Below, piece after piece: positions 1 to 6,046 of a stretch of 9,494 bases of DNA (the first letter of the stretch is position 1; every line of letters begins with the position of its first letter). The notes beneath the pieces are model-generated. The model was not told the DNA's origin and made no database searches. It was given only the letters and a program-made list of their open reading frames with translations. Origin of the DNA: Candidatus Woesearchaeota archaeon (GTDB taxonomy: Archaea > Nanobdellota > Nanobdellia > Woesearchaeales > JACRKL01); assembly GCA_016219795.1 (NCBI GenBank), contig JACRKK010000044.1:1-9494 (forward strand), written 5' to 3'. A program made the position numbers and the translations under genes.

Positions 1-21
1 AACAAATTGATTGAAACTCAT
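1..21 (-). CDS. Start of an unidentified gene running off the left edge
   Basis: Only the first seven codons (M-S-F-N-Q-F-V) are inside the window, so the product cannot be named. The start is supported by context. An ATG at 21-19 on the minus strand is preceded by a strong Shine-Dalgarno, GAGGTGA, at 33-27 with five bases of spacing, and by a TATA element at 63-70. The predicted transcript would begin near position 40 and carry a short leader of about 18 bases. The gene points the same way as the metallopeptidase gene behind it but seems to have its own promoter. The competing plus-strand frame ending at 57 has no comparable support. Confidence 0.5.
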
Positions 22-62
22 AAGAATCACCTCTTATTATCAATTCTTCGACGATAAACAAC

Positions 63-70
63 TATTTATA
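63..70 (-). promoter_or_regulatory. TATA box for the left-edge gene
   Basis: On the minus strand this reads TATAAATA, preceded by the purine-rich GAAAGG that could act as a BRE. Its centre lies about 45 bases before the ATG at 21. That leaves room for a short leader containing the GAGGTGA ribosome-binding site, unlike the leaderless genes elsewhere in the window. Confidence 0.5.
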
Positions 71-98
71 CCTTTCGCTATTGACGAGAAAATAACAT

Positions 99-110
99 TA
101 AAAAAGAAGA
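99..110 (-). terminator. Possible poly-T terminator of the metallopeptidase gene
   Basis: About 25-35 bases past the stop codon at 134 the minus strand reads TTCTTCTTTTTTA. Archaeal transcription often ends at such T-rich runs without a hairpin. It lies upstream of the next minus-strand TATA box, where a terminator would be expected. Support is positional only. Confidence 0.35.
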
Positions 111-133
111 ACTGAGGGGTTATTCAAAACTCT

Positions 134-907
134 CTATATAATATCGAAGATATTACGATCAATCAGATATTCTGGATTGTCCTCCTTTTCCGCATAATGC
201 TCTGCAATGTGCCGTTCCACACCAAATGCATGGCCTTCCCTAATAGATGGCACCCCTAATGCACCTGGGTTGCCTTGCTCAGCAACAACATGGTGTGTAT
301 ATTCATGCACGAGTGACAGCACTTGCCCTTCACGCGGATACTTTCCACCCACTGGCAGACCAGTAAACTCCAGAAGTTTATCTGTGGGACGATAATGATT
401 AATTGGTTCTCTAGTAGGAATATGCTGTGGCTTGGTTGCAAAGTGCATGTATCCCATTGTTGATATGGCAGCCATACTAGCCACTAATGGAGAATGGTGC
501 AAAACCGCAAAAATTGAGCCTCCTGCGCCACACATAGCTACAAACAAATCCGAAAAATTATAGTTTGGAAGGTCATTATGTATTTGTGGAACTGCAATTT
601 CGTCATGGTAAATAATCCTTGGGTCATCCACATGATCTATACCAAGAAACTTATTAACAGCAGCTTTCCCAGAAAGGTACTCTCCCCACACCTGACTTCT
701 GTGTAATGGTGGGCTAAGACGAGTCTTCTGGCGTCTAAGTGAGGCTGAAGTTTGCAATGCTCCATGAAGCATCTCCTCTAGAGTTCCCACATTCTCACGC
801 GTACCCCAGTCAAGGAGCATACCAACCCGGTTTCTGGCCTCCTGTAATTCTTCAGCTGTTAGTATTTCTTCAGCCAGACGGAGAAGCTCCTGTGTTTCGG
901 TATCCAT
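134..907 (-). CDS. Putative zinc metallopeptidase (HExxH zincin), family unknown
   Basis: A 257-residue protein with the zincin signature HEYTH at residues 201-205, in the context LSLVHEYTHHVVAEQ. In such enzymes the two histidines bind zinc and the glutamate is the general base. About 20 residues on, REGHAFGVER offers E224 or E231 as the third, gluzincin-type ligand; which one is used is inference. Residues about 119-154 are hydrophobic and rich in Gly, Ala and Ser and could form one or two membrane helices, although His138-Pro140 interrupt the stretch. The N-terminal 60 residues are predicted helical and charged, with no signal peptide. I do not recognise the family. The ATG at 907 lies about 27 bases from a TATA box, which fits a leaderless start. 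The gene is divergent from elp3 across a 103-base gap. Confidence 0.75.
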   Translation of the reverse strand: MDTETQELLRLAEEILTAEELQEARNRVGMLLDWGTRENVGTLEEMLHGALQTSASLRRQKTRLSPPLHRSQVWGEYLSGKAAVNKFLGIDHVDDPRIIYHDEIAVPQIHNDLPNYNFSDLFVAMCGAGGSIFAVLHHSPLVASMAAISTMGYMHFATKPQHIPTREPINHYRPTDKLLEFTGLPVGGKYPREGQVLSLVHEYTHHVVAEQGNPGALGVPSIREGHAFGVERHIAEHYAEKEDNPEYLIDRNIFDII

Positions 908-930
908 TTTGCATACTTAAAAAGCACCAG

Positions 931-938
931 TATATAAA
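931..938 (-). promoter_or_regulatory. TATA box for the metallopeptidase gene
   Basis: The minus strand reads AAAACATTTATATAC. The TTTATATA core is centred about 27 bases from the ATG at 907, so transcription should begin at or next to the start codon. It shares the AACATTTATA core with the elements at 3384 and 5371. Confidence 0.65.
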
Positions 939-980
939 TGTTTTGTTACTTTTGTGTAGTAATTTAATGAAGCAACAACC

Positions 981-988
981 TTTTTAAA
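981..988 (+). promoter_or_regulatory. TATA-like element for elp3
   Basis: TTTTTAAA, centred about 26.5 bases before the ATG at 1011. It is back to back with the metallopeptidase promoter, so the 103-base gap carries two divergent core promoters. The spacing predicts a leaderless elp3 transcript. Confidence 0.55.
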
Positions 989-1010
989 CCCTCCGTCGTT
1001 TCTTGCAGAG

Positions 1011-2693
1011 ATGCAAATTCCTGATGCCTACATTGCAGAGCTCTATGAAGAAATCCTTGCAAAGAAGCTGGGCAAGGAGGAAATAAGCAATATGAAGGCG
1101 AAGCTCTGCACCAAATACAGCTTAAAAAAGATGCCGACGGATTACGAGCTTCTGCTTGCAAAGCCGGACAAGCGGCTTACCAAATATCTCCAGACAAAAC
1201 CAGTCCGAAGCATTTCAGGCGTTGCTCCTGTTGCCATTATGACCATGCCCAATTATTGCCCGCATGGCAAGTGCACCTTCTGCCCGGGTGGGCCGGGAAG
1301 CCCCTTTGGTGATGTCCCCATGTCCTACACCGGCAAGGAGCCAGCATCCATGCGCGGCATGCGCGCACATTGGGATCCTTATCTGCAGGTGTTCAACCGG
1401 CTTGAGCAGTATGTGGTCTTGGGACATTCCCCAGAGAAGGTGGATCTGATTATCATGGGCGGCACAGTCATGGCTGTGCCCAACAACTACGCAGAGGAAT
1501 TTGTTGCCTATGCATTTAAGGCCATGAACGATTTTTCCACCATTTTCTACAAAAATGGAATATTTCAGTTCGAAAAATTTAAAGAATTTTTCGAGATAAA
1601 TGCAGATGTTGGCTCCAAAGACCGTGTGGTAAACATCCACAAAAAGCTGCTTGCCATGAAAGGGGACGCTGAACTGGAAAAAGAGCAGGAGAAGAATGAG
1701 ACTGCCCAGATACGCTGCATTGGCCTTACCATTGAAACAAAGCCAGACTGGGGCTTTGCAGAGCACGGCAACAGAATGCTGCATCTGGGCTGCACTCGTG
1801 TTGAGCTTGGTATACAGTCAACCTTCAACGAACCACTGTTAAAGACCGGCAGAGGCCACACTCTTATGGACAATATCCGCTCTATCAGAGAGCTAAAGGA
1901 TTTGGGATTCAAATTGAACTTTCATTATATGCTTGGCCTGCCTGGCATGGACCCCTCAAAGGACTTAGAGGGCTTCAAACGCCTATTTTCCGACCCTGAT
2001 TTCCAGCCAGACATGTTAAAAATCTATCCCTGCATGGTTATGGAGGGTACCGAGCTGTACAAACAATGGAAAACAGGCAGATACACGCCGTACACCACAG
2101 AAACTGCAGGCAAGCTGATTGCTGAATGCAAACGCTTTGTTCCCAAATACTGCCGCATCATGCGCGTGCAGCGTGATATTCCTACTTACAGGACGCAGGC
2201 AGGGGTTGACAGGACAAATCTTCGTCAGTACATTACGGAGATTATCACCAAAAATAAAATGGTGTGCCAATGCATCCGATGCAGGGAGATAAAGCAGGCA
2301 GTACCTTCTGATGAGGAGATTCTATATGGGGTGGTGCAGTATGCAGCATCAGGCGGCCAGGAATTTTTTATTGAAGCAAAGACTGCAGATGATAAACTGG
2401 TTGGTTTCTGCCGCCTGCGTTTTCCCTCTCAATCGCTTCGGCCAGAGATTACTACCTCATCTGCAATCGTGAGGGAACTGCATGTATATGGCCCTGCTGT
2501 ACCTCTGGAAGATAGGGAGAAAGAAGCATCTCAGCACAGAGGTGTGGGCAAGCATCTGCTGCAGATGGCTGAGGATATTGCAAGCGTGCATCACAAGGAC
2601 AAGATAGTGGTCATTTCCGGTGTTGGGGTACGGGAGTATTACAAAAAGCGCGGCTATGGGAGAGAGGGACCATATATGGTCAAACAATTATGA
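1011..2693 (+). CDS. elp3: tRNA uridine-34 carboxymethyl synthase Elp3 (radical SAM + GNAT)
   Basis: This 560-residue protein has the full Elp3 layout. The radical-SAM motif C83-x4-C88-x2-C91 (NYCPHGKCTFCPGG) is the archaeal spacing; eukaryotic Elp3 has a longer first gap. Strong Elp3 stretches follow, including IGLTIETKPDW (237-247), RVELGIQS (263-270) and FHYMLGLPGMD (304-314). C419-x-C421-x2-C424 is a likely part of the zinc site that bridges the domains. The C-terminal acetyltransferase domain runs from about 435 to 560, with an acetyl-CoA loop QHRGVG (508-513) and REYYKKRGY (541-549). In the known family it uses acetyl-CoA and a SAM radical to make 5-carboxymethyl-uridine at tRNA position 34. 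Archaeal Elp3 works without the other Elongator subunits. It starts leaderless at 1011 and its stop overlaps the next ATG as ATGA, so the two are probably co-transcribed. Confidence 0.96.
   Translation: MQIPDAYIAELYEEILAKKLGKEEISNMKAKLCTKYSLKKMPTDYELLLAKPDKRLTKYLQTKPVRSISGVAPVAIMTMPNYCPHGKCTFCPGGPGSPFGDVPMSYTGKEPASMRGMRAHWDPYLQVFNRLEQYVVLGHSPEKVDLIIMGGTVMAVPNNYAEEFVAYAFKAMNDFSTIFYKNGIFQFEKFKEFFEINADVGSKDRVVNIHKKLLAMKGDAELEKEQEKNETAQIRCIGLTIETKPDWGFAEHGNRMLHLGCTRVELGIQSTFNEPLLKTGRGHTLMDNIRSIRELKDLGFKLNFHYMLGLPGMDPSKDLEGFKRLFSDPDFQPDMLKIYPCMVMEGTELYKQWKTGRYTPYTTETAGKLIAECKRFVPKYCRIMRVQRDIPTYRTQAGVDRTNLRQYITEIITKNKMVCQCIRCREIKQAVPSDEEILYGVVQYAASGGQEFFIEAKTADDKLVGFCRLRFPSQSLRPEITTSSAIVRELHVYGPAVPLEDREKEASQHRGVGKHLLQMAEDIASVHHKDKIVVISGVGVREYYKKRGYGREGPYMVKQL
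2668..2681. repeat. Perfect 14-base palindrome at the end of elp3
   Basis: GACCATATATGGTC equals its own reverse complement. It lies in the last codons of elp3 (GPYMVK), nine bases before the ATG of the next gene. It could be a protein-binding site or a small hairpin near the coupled start. It may also be an accident of conserved Elp3 C-terminal codons. Confidence 0.4.
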
Positions 2694-3379
2694 GACGAAA
2701 TTCAGCTGCAGCACTTCAGGGACCTATCCTGGGGGTTAGGTATATCCCTGCCATGTACAGTTCAGAAGAAGCGCGCGTTCTTCCCAACGGACAGATCCAA
2801 TGGAAAATCGGCGCACGTGAACTGGAGCTTGCAACACAGGGGTACCATCTCCTAGCGACTGTTGCCGATGAAGACCTTGCTGGATTTCCGCTTAAAATCC
2901 ATCGCCCCGATATAGGCATCATTGTTGATCCGGTGGGATATACCCAAGAAAATTGGGCCACGCCTGATTACAGCCTTGTTGGAGTATATGACAACAGGGC
3001 CGAAAGCCATACCATTCCTCCTTGCACCCTGATGCTTGTCAGGCAGTATCTTGAGGCAGGGGGAACCAACAGGGGATGTGCATTTCTGGATTACCGGTAT
3101 GAACAGTTTATGCGCCTTGCAGAAGGAAGTAGCACATGTACTCGTGAATATGTTCTCCATACTGATCCGGGTGCAGTCAACGGATTTTTGTATCTTGCAG
3201 AGAAAATGGAGGACCATGGTATGGCACAGCAGGGGGGGGAACTTGTGGAGTTCATCCTTTCGCATAATCCCTTTGCACACCTTTCACTTAAGCATGCAGT
3301 TGAACATCATCCGGCTTGTATTGATGCAGAGCGCTATACCCCACTACTCTATTTGAAAGGGGCACATCTATCCTCCTGA
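2690..3379 (+). CDS. Unknown protein, tandem paralogue A, coupled to elp3
   Basis: A 229-residue protein of no family I recognise, with no signal peptide or membrane segment. It resembles the next gene product over most of its length. WKIGARELELATQGY (38-52) lines up with YKYGEKTIDLAVEGW, IPPCTLMLVRQYLEA (109-123) with LPPEVLAEAKQYLSL, and LAEKMEDHGM (169-178) with FADKMEGHGM. The following ELVEFILSHNP also matches GVVNAVLKNIP. The paralogy suggests a mixed N-terminal domain and a helical C-terminal domain. The ATG overlaps the elp3 stop as ATGA, indicating translational coupling. An alternative ATG at 2753 has a loose GGGGTTAGGT upstream, but the overlap favours 2690. A run of eight G at 3232-3239 lies inside the gene, and the paralogue alignment continues through it in frame. 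A role beside Elp3 is inference from position. Confidence 0.75.
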   Translation: MRRNSAAALQGPILGVRYIPAMYSSEEARVLPNGQIQWKIGARELELATQGYHLLATVADEDLAGFPLKIHRPDIGIIVDPVGYTQENWATPDYSLVGVYDNRAESHTIPPCTLMLVRQYLEAGGTNRGCAFLDYRYEQFMRLAEGSSTCTREYVLHTDPGAVNGFLYLAEKMEDHGMAQQGGELVEFILSHNPFAHLSLKHAVEHHPACIDAERYTPLLYLKGAHLSS

Positions 3380-3383
3380 AACA

Positions 3384-3391
3384 TTTATAAA
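3384..3391 (+). promoter_or_regulatory. TATA box that moves the paralogue B start to 3415
   Basis: GAAACATTTATAAATGG is a textbook archaeal TATA box, and its last base is the A of the ATG at 3391. A TATA box cannot be transcribed as part of its own start codon. Transcription about 27 bases on would begin at 3415, exactly the A of the next in-frame ATG. Confidence 0.7.
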
Positions 3392-3414
3392 TGGATCTCC
3401 ATTCGCTTGGGGGA

Positions 3415-4209
3415 ATGGGTTTAACACCTAAAGAAGCAAGAGCAGGAAGGCTTGAGGATTTGACTTTGCTTGCTTCTGAAGTTCCTACATTTGTACCACA
3501 TGATGCACGCCCATCGGGCATTAGCCAGCCCGTGGTGGAATTAGCCCCAACAGAAAAAGTAAGACCACCCTATACGCCTTGCGGACACGCAGGTGATGAT
3601 TCTTCTCCCGCAGTATCCACCATATATAAATATGGAGAAAAGACGATAGACCTTGCGGTGGAGGGATGGGTTTTTGTAGCTTCCAAAGAGATGGGTGCTT
3701 CGCTAAAAGAGTTTGGAGGGATGTTTACTTACCAAAAGGATGGAATTGAGCATTGCATTAGTGAAACAGCTTATAGTAAAACACCATGGCAGGTAGCACT
3801 CCCTCTGGGAATAAAATCATTTTACCAGCGTGGAAACGGAATTAATCCCTTACTACCTCCAGAAGTCCTTGCAGAAGCAAAACAGTATCTTTCTTTATCT
3901 ACTGAGAAACAAAAAGAATTTCTGGAGCAGGTTTACCTGCAAGCAACAGGTGAAAATGGAGGACACTACGCACAGTTGTTAGCAAAAAAAATTACCACTT
4001 CACCCATTCTCCTTAACTATTTTGCTGACAAGATGGAAGGGCATGGTATGCAAAAAGAAGCGCTGGGTGTTGTCAACGCTGTTTTAAAGAATATCCCGCA
4101 AGCAAGAGACGCGCTCTTGCAGACAGCAAAAGCAGTGCCAGGCGCAAGCGATGTTCTGTGGTATGGCCCGATAGCACAGCGGTATGCTCCGGCACCTGTT
4201 AATCCTTAA
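3415..4209 (+). CDS. Unknown protein, tandem paralogue B
   Basis: A 264-residue protein from the ATG at 3415. The open frame extends to an ATG at 3391, but that overlaps the TATA box, so 3415 is preferred as a leaderless start. It is a diverged copy of the upstream gene product: YKYGEKTIDLAVEGW (71-85), LPPEVLAEAKQYLSL (about 147-161) and FADKMEGHGM (203-212) all have counterparts there. The first 70 residues, rich in Pro, Glu and Thr, have no clear match in paralogue A and may be a flexible extension. No catalytic motif, signal or membrane segment is evident. It has its own promoter, so the pair is not simply one operon. It converges with ncsA and the two coding regions overlap by 11 bases. 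Function unknown; linkage to tRNA U34 modification is inference from position only. Confidence 0.75.
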   Translation: MGLTPKEARAGRLEDLTLLASEVPTFVPHDARPSGISQPVVELAPTEKVRPPYTPCGHAGDDSSPAVSTIYKYGEKTIDLAVEGWVFVASKEMGASLKEFGGMFTYQKDGIEHCISETAYSKTPWQVALPLGIKSFYQRGNGINPLLPPEVLAEAKQYLSLSTEKQKEFLEQVYLQATGENGGHYAQLLAKKITTSPILLNYFADKMEGHGMQKEALGVVNAVLKNIPQARDALLQTAKAVPGASDVLWYGPIAQRYAPAPVNP

Positions 4210-5131
4210 GCTCCAATTCCTCCTCCAATCTGCACGCATTACAAACCTTGCCGGAGCACGCATCCCCGCATTCCAAGCAGTACGAAAACTCTGTTTTCTT
4301 CTCCTGATAATGCTTCTTGAGTAGGGGAAGAATTTCCAGGAACGCATTGACCATGCCATGCTTTGCCCCAGGCAATTTATTTTCCATCTCATTGAGCTGG
4401 TCACGAACCTGCATCCTAAAGGAAAGGTTGATATTTGGGCATTCGTTGAACTCGACTTTGAACTTTTTCAGAAACGCAAACAGGCGCGTTTCTTTCTCAA
4501 GAATGAAATAAAGGGGTTTCACCCGCGGCACAAATTTGTCGTTTGCAGAAAGTCCAGTAATCGGTCCAAGCGATGCGTTATGGCTCATGTTGCCCAGCAG
4601 CTGATTCATAAGAAGAGATTGTGCCTCATCATCCAGATTATGGCCTGTGACCAGTTTTGTTGCGCCAAGTGCTCGTGCAGTCCGGTTCAATGACGTTCTG
4701 CGGAAGATGCCACAGACCGTGCAGGGTTTTTTGTTCAAGGTAGCAAGTGCCTTGTCACGTATCTGATCAAGGGTCGCACCATACTGCTCTTTAAAGGAGA
4801 CGATGTGAAGCGGAATTTCGTACGCTTGGCAGAAATTCCGCAGATCATCAAGAGTGTGATCTCTATAGCCACCAATGCCTTCATCGATGGCAAGGGCAAA
4901 AAAAGAGATGGAATGTTCCTTACAAAACTGCATGGTGGTGTAGAGCGCTGCCAAAGAATCCTTGCCGCCTGATGCTGCTATACAGACCTGATCTGATGGA
5001 GAAAACAGATTGTATTTTTTAATGGTTTTCTCTATTTTAGTTTCAAAATAGTCAAGAAAGTGCTCTTTGCACAGCACCAGCCCCTGATTGCTGTACACTG
5101 CTTTCTGCTCGCATTTGTTGCACTTAGCCAC
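4199..5131 (-). CDS. ncsA: tRNA uridine-34 2-thiolation protein NcsA (CTU1/TtcA family)
   Basis: A 310-residue PP-loop ATP pyrophosphatase. The adenylation motif ASGGKDS is at residues 53-59. C137-x2-C140 and C231 match the cysteines of this family that hold an iron-sulfur cluster or the sulfur intermediate. Two zinc ribbons frame the core: C4-x2-C7 with C21 and H24 at the N-terminus, and C285-x2-C288 with C297-x2-C300 at the C-terminus. VTGHNLDDEAQ (161-171) is a family signature. In archaea and eukaryotes the enzyme activates C2 of U34 in tRNA for Lys, Glu and Gln and inserts sulfur supplied by a ubiquitin-like carrier. The start is GTG at 5131, overlapping the end of that carrier gene by eight bases, so the two are coupled. 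The 3' end overlaps the convergent paralogue B by 11 bases. Confidence 0.95.
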   Translation of the reverse strand: MAKCNKCEQKAVYSNQGLVLCKEHFLDYFETKIEKTIKKYNLFSPSDQVCIAASGGKDSLAALYTTMQFCKEHSISFFALAIDEGIGGYRDHTLDDLRNFCQAYEIPLHIVSFKEQYGATLDQIRDKALATLNKKPCTVCGIFRRTSLNRTARALGATKLVTGHNLDDEAQSLLMNQLLGNMSHNASLGPITGLSANDKFVPRVKPLYFILEKETRLFAFLKKFKVEFNECPNINLSFRMQVRDQLNEMENKLPGAKHGMVNAFLEILPLLKKHYQEKKTEFSYCLECGDACSGKVCNACRLEEELELKD

Positions 5132-5315
5132 CAGAGATCACCGATAATATCTGTATCTCATCGGAGTCTTGGAGTGCTTCATCAGGCAGAATAATTTCCT
5201 TATTCTTCACCAGAAGGACGGTTGCCGGATTTATCTTGAGCTTCTCCAGCAGGTCTGCGCCTGTCTTTGCAGCAAGGTCAAGCTGCTTCTTTTCTTTTTC
5301 TATGTATACTTTCAT
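5124..5315 (-). CDS. Ubiquitin-like sulfur carrier (ThiS/MoaD fold, SAMP2-like)
   Basis: A 63-residue beta-grasp protein that ends exactly in Gly-Gly (SVISGG), the tail adenylated and thiocarboxylated by an E1-like enzyme. The pattern VLLVKNKEII followed by DEIQILSVISGG is typical of ThiS, MoaD and archaeal SAMPs. Its eight-base overlap with ncsA points to SAMP2 or Urm1, the sulfur donor for U34 thiolation, rather than thiamine or molybdopterin synthesis. In haloarchaea SAMP2 also acts as a protein modifier; whether it does so here is unknown. No E1 (UbaA) gene is present in the window and must lie elsewhere. Unlike its neighbours this gene has a short leader with a Shine-Dalgarno, GAGGTG, at 5326-5321, five bases before the ATG. 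Confidence 0.88.
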   Translation of the reverse strand: MKVYIEKEKKQLDLAAKTGADLLEKLKINPATVLLVKNKEIILPDEALQDSDEIQILSVISGG

Positions 5316-5320
5316 CCCAG

Positions 5321-5340
5321 CACCTCGGGACTAGCTCCCG
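5321..5340 (-). promoter_or_regulatory. Leader hairpin abutting the ribosome-binding site of the sulfur-carrier gene
   Basis: The minus strand reads CGGGA-GCTAG-TCCCG (5340-5326), a perfect five-pair GC-rich stem with a five-base loop. The GAGGTG Shine-Dalgarno (5326-5321) begins on the last stem base. A stem here could limit ribosome access or protect the 5' end. The stem is short, so regulation is speculative. Confidence 0.4.
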
Positions 5341-5370
5341 ATGAGTTTAGGAGGAAGAAAGAAGAGTCCA

Positions 5371-5378
5371 TTTATAAA
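5371..5378 (-). promoter_or_regulatory. TATA box of the sulfur-carrier-ncsA operon
   Basis: On the minus strand ATAACATTTATAAATGG, nearly identical to the promoter of paralogue B. The core centre lies 60 bases before the ATG at 5315, so transcription should begin near 5347 with a leader of about 32 bases. It lies just past the stop of the upstream minus-strand gene. Confidence 0.65.
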
Positions 5379-5397
5379 TGTTATTTGAACCACAGAT

Positions 5398-5961
5398 TCA
5401 GGGGTTTATCCCGTGCTGATGAAGATAGTTTCGTATAGCGCGTCTCTTGAGGAGGTGGTTTGCTCCCCTTCCCAATGCAACACGTCCCATGTCATAGAGG
5501 AGGATACCTGCCAGAAGCCCGATGCCTGCGTCTTGTGCAATTTCAGGAACGCCCCTAACCAACCCTTCCATGGTTTCCATAATATCTGTTGCACTCACTT
5601 GCAGCTTCAGCGTGCCTTCAAGAAAGTGATAGAGATCTCTATATCCAGGGATTTGTTCCCCTACATCTACATTCTCCCCTACAATCCTGAGCATCCTATA
5701 ATCTGCACCTGCAATTGCCCCCCCTACTGCTGAGGCTGCCCTTCCTACCCAATGTGCAGCGTGGCCTGCTTTTTGCATCTGGCGCCAGAGAAATCCAGAA
5801 GGGTGGTGAAGCCCATAGCTATGAGTAAGTTTGTCAAGTCCTTCATAGTCAGCATGAGGAAATCCAGCAGTTTTTAGACGCGCATCAACCGCACCCCTCT
5901 CTGTAATACCTTCACCAACTATCTCATTAATTGTAGCATATGCTGTTTTATAGCTGACCAT
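5398..5961 (-). CDS. Unknown 187-residue protein, possibly membrane associated
   Basis: I do not recognise this protein. It is predicted mostly helical. A Gly/Ala-rich stretch, WVGRAASAVGGAIAGA (about 71-86), and a more hydrophobic one, AGIGLLAGILLYDMG (about 145-159), could be membrane or amphipathic helices. The tail is basic (KRRAIRNYLHQHG). There is no N-terminal signal peptide and no obvious catalytic motif. The start at 5961 is backed by a TATA box whose centre is 29.5 bases upstream, which fits a nearly leaderless transcript. It lies between the sulfur-carrier promoter and the radical-SAM gene, all on the minus strand, but each has its own promoter, so no operon is implied. Confidence 0.65.
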   Translation of the reverse strand: MVSYKTAYATINEIVGEGITERGAVDARLKTAGFPHADYEGLDKLTHSYGLHHPSGFLWRQMQKAGHAAHWVGRAASAVGGAIAGADYRMLRIVGENVDVGEQIPGYRDLYHFLEGTLKLQVSATDIMETMEGLVRGVPEIAQDAGIGLLAGILLYDMGRVALGRGANHLLKRRAIRNYLHQHGINP

Positions 5962-5986
5962 ATTACTATTGAAGAGTGATTACAGG

Positions 5987-5994
5987 TTTATAAA
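5987..5994 (-). promoter_or_regulatory. TATA box of the 187-residue protein gene
   Basis: Minus strand AATATTTATAAACC. Its core centre is 29.5 bases from the ATG at 5961. It belongs to the same AAYATTTATA type seen at 931, 3384 and 5371. Confidence 0.6.
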
Positions 5995-6046
5995 TATTAC
6001 GCTTTCCCCCCTCAGTTTCCATCAAGACAGGATAGTGCTATACACT

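Noticed and set aside
1..57. Plus-strand tail of a gene entering from the left, ending in TAA at 57
   Set aside because: Only 18 codons with no distinctive residues, while the minus strand shows a TATA box, Shine-Dalgarno and ATG in the same stretch.
1215..1784. Minus-strand open frame of 189 codons inside elp3
   Set aside because: Fully antisense to highly conserved Elp3 sequence, with His- and Cys-rich composition typical of a shadow frame and no promoter.
3623..3630. Second TATA box (TATATAAA) inside paralogue B
   Set aside because: No ATG follows at about 27 bases in frame, only a GTG (3658) within the conserved block LAVEGW. Probably a by-product of the codons for IYKYG.
5413..5425. 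TGATGA as a possible box C of a C/D guide RNA
   Set aside because: No matching box D with a guide-length spacer was evident, and it lies in the 3' coding end of the 187-residue gene.
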